A DNA stretch of 64,000 nucleotides. Origin: Billgrantia kenyensis. GTDB lineage: Bacteria; Pseudomonadota; Gammaproteobacteria; Pseudomonadales; Halomonadaceae. A program made the position numbers and the translations under genes. Of this stretch, positions 1-12,749 are shown in pieces (position 1 is the stretch's first letter; every line of letters begins with the position of its first letter). The notes under the pieces were generated by a model, which was given only the letters and a program-made list of their open reading frames with translations, had not been told where the DNA came from and did no database searches. Location: the NCBI RefSeq assembly GCF_013697085.1, contig NZ_JACEFT010000001.1, positions 62,001 to 126,000 on the forward strand, given 5' to 3'.

Positions 1-219
1 TATCAGGTCAAGCTTCGTAACCTGATTCGCTTCCTCGAAGGTGGCGACAAGGGCAAGGTCACGCTGCGTTTTCGCGGCCGTGAAATGGCGCACCAGGACA
101 TCGGCCGCAAGCTGATGGAGCGGATCGCTGCGGATCTCGAGGAGATCGGGACCGTGGAGGCCTTCCCCAAGATGGAAGGGCGTCAGATGATCATGATCAT
201 TGCCCCCAAGAAGAAGTGA
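1..219 (+). CDS. infC: Translation initiation factor IF-3, C-terminal part (5'-truncated by window)
   Basis: This is an open frame from base 1 to a TGA at 217-219 encoding the last 72 residues of IF-3. The visible part is the C-terminal domain that binds the 30S platform, and it ends in the family's typical basic tail IIAPKKK. IF-3 prevents premature 50S joining and checks start codons. The gene is followed by rpmI and rplT in the order usual for gammaproteobacteria, which supports the identity. The start and N-terminal domain lie outside the window. Confidence 0.95.
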   Translation, partial: YQVKLRNLIRFLEGGDKGKVTLRFRGREMAHQDIGRKLMERIAADLEEIGTVEAFPKMEGRQMIMIIAPKKK

Positions 220-303
220 TCCGAAGGCCAGCCAAACGGGTGGTCGGCACATGCCGACCATCGGCCCCGGGTTTTCTGAAAAATCTCGAGCGGAGTTAGA
301 CTC

Positions 304-498
304 ATGCCGAAAATCAAGAGTAACAGCGGCGCTGCCAAGCGCTTCAAGAAGACGGCCAACGGCTTCAAGCACAAGCAGTCGTTTCGTAGCCACATCCTGA
401 CCAAGAAGTCGACCAAGCGTAAGCGTCAACTGCGCGGCATGAAGCAGATCCATGACGCTGACAAGGCCCTGATCCAGCGCATGCTGCCGAATCTGTAA
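304..498 (+). CDS. rpmI: 50S ribosomal protein L35
   Basis: The product is 64 residues, the usual L35 length, and very basic, starting [17 protein letters not shown] and carrying the family's [13 protein letters not shown] stretch. It is a structural protein of the large ribosomal subunit. A GAGCGGAG stretch upstream of ATG 304 serves as the ribosome binding site. The gene lies between infC and rplT. In enterobacteria this pair is autoregulated by L20 acting on the mRNA; I did not identify the operator structure here. Confidence 0.97.
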   Translation: MPKIKSNSGAAKRFKKTANGFKHKQSFRSHILTKKSTKRKRQLRGMKQIHDADKALIQRMLPNL

Positions 499-2127
<1,629 letters not shown>

Positions 2128-2155
2128 CCGACCGCTGCAGAACACAGGATTGACC

Positions 2156-4537
2156 ATGAAATTTTCCGAACAGTGGCTGCGCGAGTGGGTTTCACCGCAG
2201 CTGGGGGTACAGGGGCTCGCCGACCAGATCACCATGGCTGGCCTGGAAGTGGATGCCATCGAGCCGGTTGCCGCATCGTTCAGTGGCGTGGTAGTGGCCG
2301 AAGTGATCGCCAAGCAACAGCATCCCGATGCCGACAAGCTCAGCGTATGCCAGGTGAATGATGGTGGCGCGGAGCCTGTTCAGGTGGTTTGCGGAGCGCC
2401 TAACGTGGCGGTCGGGCAGAAGGTGCCCTTTGCCCGCGTCGGAGCCGTACTGCCTGGCGACTTCAAGATTAAGAAGGCCAAGCTGCGCGGCGCCGAGTCG
2501 CGGGGCATGATCTGCTCGGCCTCCGAGCTGGGGCTGGCCGAAGAGACCTCCGCGGGGATCCTCGAGCTGCCTGCCGACGCTCCCGCAGGCGAGGATTTCC
2601 GGCACTGGATGGGGCTCGAGGACCACACCGTCGAGGTGGATCTGACACCCAACCGCGGCGATTGCCTGAGCCTCAAGGGGCTGGCACGAGAGGTCGGCGT
2701 GCTCAACCGGCTGGCGCTGACGCCGCCTGCCAACCAGCCCGTCGCCGCCACCCATGACGAGACCTTTCCGGTACGCGTCGAGGACGCCGAACGCTGCCCG
2801 CGCTACATCGGCCGACTGATCAAGGGGGTCGACGTCACGGCGGCTACGCCGCTATGGATGGTCGAGCGCCTGCGGCGTAGCGGCATTCGCTCGATCGATC
2901 CGGTGGTCGACGTGACCAACTACGTCATGCTCGAGCTGGGTCAGCCGCTCCACGCCTTCGACCGCGCCAACCTGCATGGTGCTGTCGTGGTACGGCTGGC
3001 GCGTGAAGGCGAGCGGCTGGTGCTGCTCGACGGCCAGGAGATCACCCTGGACGCCTCGACGCTGGTGATCGCCGACGAGCGCGGCCCGTTGGCGATTGCC
3101 GGGGTGATGGGCGGGGAGGATTCCGGCGTCGGCCCGGCAACGCGCGATATTTTCCTGGAGTCGGCCTTCTTCTCTCCGCTGGCGGTAGCGGGGCAGGCCC
3201 GCTCCTACGGTCTGCATACCGATGCCTCGCATCGCTTCGAGCGCGGTGTCGATCCCGAGGCGACCGGCGAGGCCGTGGAGCGCGCCACTGCCTTGCTGCT
3301 CGAGATCACCGGGGGCGAGCCCGGGCCGCTGATAGAGGTGGCCAGTGAGGCTCATCTGCCGGGCCGACGTGAAGTGACCTTGCGTTCGGCGCGGCTCGAG
3401 CAGGCGCTGAGCAAGGCCCTGCCCGGCGACGAGGTGCTGGATATCCTCACCCGCCTGGGCATGGAGGTTCGCACCACCGCCGAGGGTTGGCAGGCCGGGG
3501 TGCCGAGCTGGCGCTTCGACATCGCCATCGAGGAAGACCTGATCGAAGAGGTGGCCAGGATTCATGGCTACAACCTGCTGCCGGTGCGTCGCCCATCGGC
3601 ACGCCTGGCGCTGCGTCCCGATCATGAGGCCCGCACGCCGTTGGCACGCCTGCGTCGTCAGATGGTGGCGCGCGGCTACCAGGAAGCCGTCACCTACAGC
3701 TTCGTCGCACCCGAGCTGCAGCAGGCCCTGCTTCCCGAAGCGGTGTCACCCCGGCTGGCCAATCCGATTTCCAGTGACCTTGCCGTGATGCGGGCGAGCC
3801 TGTTTCCGGGCCTGATCCGGGCGTTGGAATACAACCTCAATCGCCAGCAGACTCGGGTCCGCCTTTTCGAGACCGGCCTGGTGTTCCGTGGTGAACTGGA
3901 TGAGCTCGAGCAGACCCCGATGTTCGGTGCGCTGGTCTGCGGAAGCCGCTATCCCGAGGGCTGGGCCGGCGGTCGCGAGAAGGTCGACTTCTTCGATCTC
4001 AAGGGCGACCTGGAGAGCCTGATCGCGATGGGTGGCGAGCAGGGCGCCTGGCGCTTCGAGCCCGGCGAGCATCCCGCCCTGCATCCGGGGCAGAGTGCGC
4101 GTATCCTGCATCGCGGTGAAGCAGTGGGCTGGATCGGCGCTCTGCATCCCGGGGTAAAGGGCGAGCTGGGCCTCAAGGCGGAAGTGTTCCTTTTCGAGGT
4201 GCGCCAGGATGCGTTGGCCCATGGACGATTGCCAGCGTTCACGCCGTTGTCGCGCTATCCTGAAGTGCGCCGCGACCTGGCTTTCCTGCTGGGTGACGAT
4301 CGCCCGGTGCAAGCACTGCTGGATTGCGTTCGTCAGCAGGCCGGCCAGTGGTTGCAGGAACTGCGGCTGTTCGACGTCTACCAGGGCAAGGGCGTGCCGG
4401 AAGGAAGCAAGAGTGTCGCCCTGGGCTTGACCTGGCAGCATCCTTCACGCACGCTGAATGACGAGGAAATCAATCAGTTGGTCGATGCCATCGTCGCTGA
4501 ATCGCATCAACACCTGGGGGCCGAGCTGCGCGGGTGA
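2156..4537 (+). CDS. pheT: Phenylalanine--tRNA ligase beta subunit
   Basis: At 793 residues this matches the usual PheT length. Domains in order are an EMAP-like tRNA-binding domain (about residues 40-150), the B3/B4 editing domain that removes mischarged Tyr, the B5 domain, a catalytic-like core, and a C-terminal ferredoxin-fold anticodon-binding domain ending at LGAELRG. It pairs with the alpha subunit encoded 28 bases upstream. ATG 2156 starts the canonical MKFSEQWLREWV sequence. ihfA follows, as in most gammaproteobacteria. Confidence 0.97.
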   Translation: MKFSEQWLREWVSPQLGVQGLADQITMAGLEVDAIEPVAASFSGVVVAEVIAKQQHPDADKLSVCQVNDGGAEPVQVVCGAPNVAVGQKVPFARVGAVLPGDFKIKKAKLRGAESRGMICSASELGLAEETSAGILELPADAPAGEDFRHWMGLEDHTVEVDLTPNRGDCLSLKGLAREVGVLNRLALTPPANQPVAATHDETFPVRVEDAERCPRYIGRLIKGVDVTAATPLWMVERLRRSGIRSIDPVVDVTNYVMLELGQPLHAFDRANLHGAVVVRLAREGERLVLLDGQEITLDASTLVIADERGPLAIAGVMGGEDSGVGPATRDIFLESAFFSPLAVAGQARSYGLHTDASHRFERGVDPEATGEAVERATALLLEITGGEPGPLIEVASEAHLPGRREVTLRSARLEQALSKALPGDEVLDILTRLGMEVRTTAEGWQAGVPSWRFDIAIEEDLIEEVARIHGYNLLPVRRPSARLALRPDHEARTPLARLRRQMVARGYQEAVTYSFVAPELQQALLPEAVSPRLANPISSDLAVMRASLFPGLIRALEYNLNRQQTRVRLFETGLVFRGELDELEQTPMFGALVCGSRYPEGWAGGREKVDFFDLKGDLESLIAMGGEQGAWRFEPGEHPALHPGQSARILHRGEAVGWIGALHPGVKGELGLKAEVFLFEVRQDALAHGRLPAFTPLSRYPEVRRDLAFLLGDDRPVQALLDCVRQQAGQWLQELRLFDVYQGKGVPEGSKSVALGLTWQHPSRTLNDEEINQLVDAIVAESHQHLGAELRG

Positions 4538-4597
4538 ATGCGGCAGGGCTGGGTGCGATAACGGCGGCGGGCTGGACCGCCACTCTGAGGAGTAGAC

Positions 4598-4903
4598 ATG
4601 GGAGCGTTGACCAAGGCGGAGCTGGCCGAACACCTTAACGCCGAGCTGGGGCTGACCAAGCGGGAAGCCAAGGCCATGGTGGAGGCCTTCTTCGAGGAGA
4701 TACGGGCTTGCCTGCGTGAGAATGAGCAGGTCAAGCTCTCGGGTTTTGGCAACTTCGACTTGCGTGACAAGCGCGAGCGTCCCGGGCGCAACCCGAAAAC
4801 GGGGGAGGAAATTCCCATCTCCGCCCGACGTGTCGTGACGTTCCGGCCCGGCCAGAAGCTCAAGAGCCAGGTTGAGCGCTACGAAGGCCCGCCGCCTACC
4901 TGA
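4598..4903 (+). CDS. ihfA: Integration host factor subunit alpha
   Basis: The 101-residue HU/IHF-family protein begins [13 protein letters not shown] and carries the DNA-intercalating beta-arm motif [20 protein letters not shown]. With IhfB it forms the heterodimer that bends DNA sharply at specific sites in transcription, replication and recombination. AGGAG lies just upstream of ATG 4598. The position directly after pheST is conserved in gammaproteobacteria and separates it from HU or ihfB. Confidence 0.96.
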   Translation: MGALTKAELAEHLNAELGLTKREAKAMVEAFFEEIRACLRENEQVKLSGFGNFDLRDKRERPGRNPKTGEEIPISARRVVTFRPGQKLKSQVERYEGPPPT

Positions 4904-4913
4904 AGCCAGTCAG

Positions 4914-4944
4914 GCCGGATAGCCACATGGGGTGGCTATCCGGC
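4914..4944 (+). terminator. Stem-loop downstream of ihfA
   Basis: A perfect 13-bp stem (4914-4926 with 4932-4944) with a 5-base loop begins 10 bases after the ihfA stop. It lacks a clear T-tract, so it is a terminator-like or mRNA 3'-end stabilising hairpin, placed between ihfA and a convergent gene. Confidence 0.6.
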
Positions 4945-5009
4945 ATGCATCCTGGCTTGGAGAGGCCCGAATGCTGCCTGCATCCCGCTGGCAGGATGCA
5001 ATGCCTGCA

Positions 5010-5225
5010 CTAGATGCCTGGCCCGCTCTCCATCAGCCAGGTAATGACGACCTTGAAGATGTATCCCATCATGCCTGCGCCCAGTACCACGAAGAGCATG
5101 AGAGTGCCAAAGCGTCCTGCCTGGGATTTCTTGGCCAGATCCCAGATGATGAAGCCCATGAAGAGTATCAGCCCGCCGATCAGCAGTGGCGTGATCCAGG
5201 CTTCGAACGTCTGCGTGTCCAGCAT
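5010..5225 (-). CDS. Small inner-membrane protein, DUF2788-like
   Basis: The 71-residue protein begins MLDTQTFEAWITPLLIG and has two hydrophobic membrane segments (about residues 10-28 and 40-60) joined by a short basic loop DLAKKSQAGRFG. The composition and the spacing of the two segments resemble the DUF2788 family; function is unknown. I chose the start at 5225 because AAGGAGG precedes it. A longer frame reaching 5387 has no comparable ribosome site and would overlap the divergent flavodoxin gene. Confidence 0.7.
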   Translation of the reverse strand: MLDTQTFEAWITPLLIGGLILFMGFIIWDLAKKSQAGRFGTLMLFVVLGAGMMGYIFKVVITWLMESGPGI

Positions 5226-5245
5226 GTCGCCTCCTTGAACTAAAG

Positions 5246-5264
5246 CCCGAGTATTATACTCGGG
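5246..5264 (-). promoter_or_regulatory. Palindrome containing a -10-like TATAAT upstream of the DUF2788 gene
   Basis: A perfect 8-bp inverted repeat with a 3-base centre (5246-5253 and 5257-5264) reads on the minus strand through an exact TATAAT. It lies about 20 bases upstream of the start codon at 5225, immediately before its ribosome binding site. No good -35 hexamer is visible 17 bases upstream. It may be an operator overlapping a promoter, or a hairpin in a short leader. Confidence 0.4.
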
Positions 5265-5385
5265 TATTGGTTCGAGCGGCCTGCGACAATGGGTCGCGGC
5301 ATCATCAGGGGCACTCGTCGCCAGGCTGCGGCGGCAGGCCCGCACATGATAGGATTCCACCGAAATATCCAGGTTTATCCCCGAC

Positions 5386-5850
5386 ATGCCAAAGCTGAAA
5401 ATCTACGTAGGTACCATGTACGGCGGCGCACTCGATGTCGCCGAGCAAGTCACGCCACTTTTCGAGGCGGCCGGCTATGAGGCGGCCATCCTTGAACAGC
5501 CCACGCTCGAGGACTTGACGGCAGAGCGCCCCGACCTGGCACTGTTCTGTGTTTCCACTACCGGGAGCGGCGACTTCCCTGGCAACTTCGTACCCTTTGC
5601 GCGAGCGCTCGATGAACGGAGCCCGTCATTGGTCGGCCTGCGTTACGGCCTCATCGCCCTGGGCGACAGTTCCTACGGCGAGACCTTCTGTGGAGCGGGA
5701 CGGCGGCTCGACGAGATGCTCGAGGGGCTGGGGGCCACTCGCCTGGGGGAGCGACTGGAAGTCGATGCCATGGAGACCTTCATGGCCGATGATGCCGCGT
5801 TGCCTTGGGTCGAGGAGTGGATCGAGACACAACAGCTGAAGGTGGCTTGA
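5386..5850 (+). CDS. mioC: MioC-like short-chain flavodoxin
   Basis: The 154-residue protein has the flavodoxin fold. The FMN phosphate loop is GTMYGGALDVAEQV (about residues 8-21), followed by the 50s-type loop STTGSGDFPGN and the 90s-type loop GDSSYGETFCGAGRRLD. MioC/YqcA-type flavodoxins are small FMN electron carriers; E. coli MioC supports biotin synthase. The partner is not evident from the neighbours. A small membrane protein starts two bases after the stop, so the two are probably cotranscribed. The symbol is assigned by similarity of motifs and length. Confidence 0.75.
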   Translation: MPKLKIYVGTMYGGALDVAEQVTPLFEAAGYEAAILEQPTLEDLTAERPDLALFCVSTTGSGDFPGNFVPFARALDERSPSLVGLRYGLIALGDSSYGETFCGAGRRLDEMLEGLGATRLGERLEVDAMETFMADDAALPWVEEWIETQQLKVA

Positions 5851-5851
5851 G

Positions 5852-6220
5852 ATGACTGCGACACCGACAGCCGAGCGGCTTAGCCTGATTGCGGGCCTGC
5901 TGGTCCTGATGTTGGCTACCGTGCCCCGCTACCTCGCCGGGGGACACGACAATCGCTTCAACCTGATCATGCTCGCCATCGCAGTCATGGCGGTCGTGGC
6001 GGTACTTAACTGGCGGATGCTGAATGCCAGCGAGAGAGCTCGGCTCCCTGGGCTGGGCAAGCGTCTGGGGATTTCGCTGCTGGCCGGGCTGGTACTGATG
6101 GGCGGTTGGCATGCGTTGTTCACCGCTTGGATCAGCTGGCAGCTGCTGATTGCCCATGGTGCGACCCTGGGCTTGCTGATGCACGCGCTGTCGCTCTGGT
6201 GGCGGCCTGCCGCTGGATAG
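5852..6220 (+). CDS. Hypothetical four-helix membrane protein
   Basis: The product is 122 residues with four predicted membrane segments (about residues 10-28, 36-54, 74-92 and 94-115). I recognise no family motif. It starts 1 base after the flavodoxin stop and ends just before a strong bidirectional terminator, so it is the last gene of that short operon. Polar residues are few; the loop NASERARLPGLGKR is the main basic cytoplasmic loop by the positive-inside rule. Confidence 0.6.
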   Translation: MTATPTAERLSLIAGLLVLMLATVPRYLAGGHDNRFNLIMLAIAVMAVVAVLNWRMLNASERARLPGLGKRLGISLLAGLVLMGGWHALFTAWISWQLLIAHGATLGLLMHALSLWWRPAAG

Positions 6221-6253
6221 TCATCCGGCGCCGCAAGAGATGAGGCGGCATGG

Positions 6254-6288
6254 AAAGCGGCGCTTTAGGGAGCGCCGCTTTGGTTTTT
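6254..6288. terminator. Bidirectional terminator between a membrane protein gene and ppnN
   Basis: A perfect 11-bp stem (6254-6264 with 6271-6281) with a 6-base loop is followed by GGTTTTT on the plus strand, and the stem is flanked by AAA on the other side. It sits between convergent genes and can serve both. Confidence 0.85.
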
Positions 6289-6301
6289 CGGGCCGTTTCC
6301 C

Positions 6302-7666
6302 TCAGGCGAGTCGGTAGCAGGGCACGTACTCCTGCCCCGGCAGCTTCATGCGTCCCTGATCCACGAAGGAGCTCAGCAGGTCATCGAGACGGTGCATCAG
6401 CTCCGGTTCGGCATGCAGCTGGAACGGACCGTGCGCTTCGATGGCTCGCAGGCCCTGCTCCTTGACGTTGCCCGATACGATACCCGAAAACGCCCGGCGC
6501 AGGTTGGCGGCGAGTTCGTGAACCGGCTGGTTGCGGTGCAGGGCGAGGCTGGCCATTGCCTCGTGGGTCGGCTCGAAGGTGTCCTGGAAGTCCCGGGCGA
6601 TGGTCAAGCGCCAGTTGTAGTGAAAGGCGTCCTGATGCGTGCGGCGAAACTCGGTGACCGCGTCGATCCCCTTGCGCATGGTGCGGGCGACCTCGATCGG
6701 GTCGTCGACGATGATGCGATACTTGCTGCGAACCGATTCCCCCAGGGTGTAGACCAGGAACTCATCGATACGCTCGAAGTACTCGGAGGAATTTTCAGGG
6801 CCGGTGAAGATGACCGGCATGGCCATGTCGTGGTTGTCCGGGTGCAGCAGTATGCCCAGCAGGTAGAGGATTTCCTCGGCCGTGCCGACGCCGCCGGGAA
6901 ACACCACGATGCCGTGGCCGACACGCACGAAGGCTTCCAGACGCTTCTCGATATCGGGCATCACCACCAGTTCGTTGACCAGCGGATTGGGCGCTTCCGC
7001 GGCAATGATGCCGGGCTCGGAGATGCCCAGGTAGCGACCGTCGGCAACACGCTGCTTGGCGTGGGCCAGGTTGGCGCCCTTCATCGGGCCCTTCATGGCG
7101 CCGGGGCCGCAGCCGGTGCAGATATCCAGCTCGCGCAGGCCCAGGTGATAGCCGACGTCCTTGGTGTACTCGTACTCCTCGCGGGTGATCGAATGGCCGC
7201 CCCAGCACACCACCAGGCCGGGATCGCGTCCAGGTTTGAGCGTGCCGGCCTTGCGCAGGATATGGAAGACCGCGTTGGAGGTGCCTTCACCGGTGGTCAG
7301 ATCGAAGCGCGAGTGGCGCTGGATCTCGTTGTAGACGTAGACGATGTCGCGCAGCACCGAGGAGAGGTGTTCGCGAATACCGCGAATCATCTTGCCATCG
7401 ACAAAGGCTTCGGCCGGCGCATTGGTCACCTTCAGGCGAATTCCCCGGTCCTGCTGGATCACTTCGATGTCGAAGTCGTGATACGTCTCCATCAGCACCA
7501 GGCTGTCATCGGTCATGCTGCCGGAGCTGAGTACTGCCAGCGAGCAGCGCCTCAGCAGATCGTGCAAGCCTGCCTTGGAGGTATCGCGCAGGCGGTTGAC
7601 CTCGTGCTGCGAGAGCACTTCCAGGCTTCGCAGCGGAGAGACGATGGCGGAGATGGTGTCTGGCAT
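6302..7666 (-). CDS. ppnN: Pyrimidine/purine nucleotide 5'-monophosphate nucleosidase (LOG family, long form)
   Basis: The 454-residue length and domain layout match PpnN (formerly YgdH): an N-terminal regulatory region, a Rossmann-like LOG/lysine-decarboxylase-like core, and a C-terminal domain. The core has GPGAMKGPMKGAN (about residues 190-202) and the signature PGGVGTAEEI (about residues 260-269). PpnN cleaves nucleoside monophosphates to base and ribose-5-phosphate, and in E. coli it is stimulated by (p)ppGpp. ATG 7666 gives the expected MPDTISAIVSPLRSLEVLSQ start. The gene stands alone and is divergent from a LysR regulator. Confidence 0.9.
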   Translation of the reverse strand: MPDTISAIVSPLRSLEVLSQHEVNRLRDTSKAGLHDLLRRCSLAVLSSGSMTDDSLVLMETYHDFDIEVIQQDRGIRLKVTNAPAEAFVDGKMIRGIREHLSSVLRDIVYVYNEIQRHSRFDLTTGEGTSNAVFHILRKAGTLKPGRDPGLVVCWGGHSITREEYEYTKDVGYHLGLRELDICTGCGPGAMKGPMKGANLAHAKQRVADGRYLGISEPGIIAAEAPNPLVNELVVMPDIEKRLEAFVRVGHGIVVFPGGVGTAEEILYLLGILLHPDNHDMAMPVIFTGPENSSEYFERIDEFLVYTLGESVRSKYRIIVDDPIEVARTMRKGIDAVTEFRRTHQDAFHYNWRLTIARDFQDTFEPTHEAMASLALHRNQPVHELAANLRRAFSGIVSGNVKEQGLRAIEAHGPFQLHAEPELMHRLDDLLSSFVDQGRMKLPGQEYVPCYRLA

Positions 7667-7867
7667 GTAACGTTCCTTGTGGTGTCGACTGACACCCTGG
7701 CCATCTGGGACAGAGTCTGGCTCTGGGTGGCGAGAGGGGTGTCATCGACTGTCTTCGATGGATAAGTCGATGCTATCACGCCACCCGGCACGGCGCAGCG
7801 CTGCGTGGGCGGGCTGGTGATGATAGGATGAAGGCTCCGCTCCCGGTCCCTCCTGCAAGCGATCGCC

Positions 7868-8782
7868 ATGTTCAACGCTCAGTACTTTCGTACCTTCATC
7901 ACCCTGGTGGAAACAGGGAGCTTCACGCGGACTGCGCGCCACCTCGAAATGACGCAGCCCGGGGTGAGTCAGCATGTGCGCAAGCTCGAGCAGTATCTCG
8001 ACAAGTCGCTGCTCGAACGACAGGGTAGGCGATTTGCACTGACCGAGGCCGGCCGGCGTGCCTATGACTACGGCTTGCGGCTGTTTGCCGAGCATGAGCA
8101 GTTCCGACACTCCCTCGATGACGATGCACTGGACACCGGGGAGTGCCGTATTGCCTCGCCAGGCAGCGTGGGCCTGATGTTCTACCCGTACATCCTCGGC
8201 CAGCAGCAGATGTCACCCGGCCTGACGGTCAGCTACAGCTTCGCTTTCAGTCACGAGATCGTCTCGGACGTGCTTGCCGGGCGTCACGATCTCGGTATCG
8301 TCACCGAGCCGATTCGCCATCCGGAGCTGAACTGCAGCCTGTGGCACCAGGAGCCGCTGTGCCTGGTGGTGCCCGCCGACTTTGCCGGAACCACGCTGAC
8401 CGAGCTGATGGGGATCGGCTTCATCAACTATTCCGACGGTGTCAACCTTGCCGGGGCGCTGCTGCGCAGCAATTTTCCCGACGAGTTTCGCTCGATGACC
8501 CAGTTTCGGCGCCAGGGGTTCACCAACGAGGTGGGCATGGTGCTGGATGCGGTGGCGCGTGGACTCGGCTTCACCGTGGTATCGCGCCTGGTGCTGGAAA
8601 CATCGCCCTGGCAGCGGCAGGTCAAGGAAGTCGACCTGCCCGTTGCCGAGCACGAGACTCTGCACCTGGTCAGCCGGGCGGGTACGACGATACCGCGTCG
8701 CTATGAGCGGCTGCTGGAAGGCTTTCGTGAGCAGCGCATGCGCGAACGCTTCGGGTACGGAGAGCTTGCGTCGCCACTGTAA
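7868..8782 (+). CDS. LysR-family transcriptional regulator
   Basis: The 304-residue protein has an N-terminal winged helix-turn-helix (residues 1-60; FRTFITLVETGSFTRTARHL and QPGVSQHVRKLEQYL) and a C-terminal periplasmic-binding-like effector domain. The target and inducer cannot be read from sequence. It is divergent from ppnN across a 200-base gap, so it could regulate ppnN and itself, but an orphan role is equally possible. The stop is followed by a strong hairpin. Confidence 0.85.
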   Translation: MFNAQYFRTFITLVETGSFTRTARHLEMTQPGVSQHVRKLEQYLDKSLLERQGRRFALTEAGRRAYDYGLRLFAEHEQFRHSLDDDALDTGECRIASPGSVGLMFYPYILGQQQMSPGLTVSYSFAFSHEIVSDVLAGRHDLGIVTEPIRHPELNCSLWHQEPLCLVVPADFAGTTLTELMGIGFINYSDGVNLAGALLRSNFPDEFRSMTQFRRQGFTNEVGMVLDAVARGLGFTVVSRLVLETSPWQRQVKEVDLPVAEHETLHLVSRAGTTIPRRYERLLEGFREQRMRERFGYGELASPL

Positions 8783-8806
8783 TGCAGCGGAAGTGAGGGT
8801 GTCCCC

Positions 8807-8842
8807 AACGCAAACGGCCCGCTAACGCGGGCCGTTTGCGTT
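8807..8842. terminator. Strong bidirectional stem-loop between lysR and gcvP
   Basis: A perfect 16-bp stem (8807-8822 with 8827-8842) with a TAAC loop lies between two convergent genes. Flanking T residues are few, but the long GC-rich stem and its position make a shared terminator likely. Confidence 0.8.
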
Positions 8843-8859
8843 ACATGGTGCGAAATGGA

Positions 8860-11754
<2,895 letters not shown>

Positions 11755-11815
11755 GGATAACCCTGTACGTTGTGTGGTTGACCCCGGCCGGCGGCCGGAG
11801 GGCCGTGTCTGTGGA

Positions 11816-12208
11816 TCAGGACTCGCTGTCGACGATGGCCTGGTAGGCCTCGGCAGTCAGCAGGGCTTCAACGGCAGCCACATCCTTAACGCGAACCTTC
11901 ATGATCCAGCCATTCTCGTAGGGCGATTCATTGACGGTTTCGGGCGCGTCCTCGAGCGCTTCGTTGACTTCGACGATCTCTCCGGCCAGCGGCGCATAGA
12001 GGTCGGAAGCGGCCTTGACCGATTCGATCACGCCAAACTCCTCGCCCTTGTCCAGGGTGCGACCCACCTCTGGCAGCTCGACGAACACCACGTCGCCGAG
12101 TGCCTCCTGGGCATGGTCGGTGATGCCGATGGTCACGGTGCCGTCGCCGTTGTCCAGCACCCATTCGTGGCTGTCGTTGTAGCGCAGGTTGGCAGGAATC
12201 GAGCTCAT
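11816..12208 (-). CDS. gcvH: Glycine cleavage system H-protein (lipoyl carrier)
   Basis: The 130-residue lipoyl-domain protein shuttles the aminomethyl group between the P-, T- and L-proteins. The lipoylated lysine is K65 in the conserved context [19 protein letters not shown]. The start [17 protein letters not shown] is standard, and the length is normal. It is the first gene of a gcvH-gcvP transcript; the leader region upstream holds no recognisable glycine riboswitch. Confidence 0.97.
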   Translation of the reverse strand: MSSIPANLRYNDSHEWVLDNGDGTVTIGITDHAQEALGDVVFVELPEVGRTLDKGEEFGVIESVKAASDLYAPLAGEIVEVNEALEDAPETVNESPYENGWIMKVRVKDVAAVEALLTAEAYQAIVDSES

Positions 12209-12749
12209 GATGTTTTCCTATAAGAAAAAGGTTTTCCGAGTCAGGGAATGCTAACGCTATCGTCGCCGTTTGGCGAGTCCAAGGCCATCAATGACCTGTT
12301 GCGATGCGTCGACTGCATGGACAGCGTGGCGTGTCGTATCTCGCACGTCCAGTCACTGAAGTGAATTCGACAGTGATGATGGGAATCACTAATCTTGTTT
12401 CTCAGGTGCCTCGGCTGGCCCGGGGACACGAGCCGGTCGCTTGGCGTAGGGGCGCTGCACGATATGGCTTGTGTTTCCGATAGGAAACGTGGGTGAGGCT
12501 GTGGCCAAGCGTTGATAGTTTGCCGCAGATAACGTTTCGACCGACTGGTTTCATCTTGGCGTTTTCCGCTATGGTACGCCGGCTTGTCGTGTCAATCCTT
12601 CGTGTTTGCCGGCCCATTGCATGATGATTCTTCTTCTTGAGGAGCATCCCGGTTGGGCCCTGGCGCGGGAGGGATCGAACGATGCGGGGCTTGTTGCAGC
12701 GGGCCTGTCAGAACCTGAACAACATTCCATACAACAGAGGGAAACGTTC
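12209..12749. other. 541-bp divergent intergenic region between gcvH and the AGCS symporter gene
   Basis: No convincing gene lies here. It must hold the divergent promoters for gcvH and the symporter. I see a small perfect palindrome (GTTTCC-GATA-GGAAAC, 12473-12488). I looked for tandem glycine riboswitch features (a GAGAG-type P1 with a downstream CUCAGG motif) on both strands and found no convincing match, and there is no clear consensus promoter. Confidence 0.5.

Noticed and set aside
6392..7765. A long plus-strand open frame opposite ppnN (457 codons)
   Set aside because: It is the antisense shadow of a well-conserved gene in GC-rich DNA, with no ribosome site and no recognisable motif.
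12209..12749. Possible glycine riboswitch upstream of gcvH or the AGCS symporter
   Set aside because: A CTCAGG occurs near 12402 but without the conserved core or paired elements on either strand.
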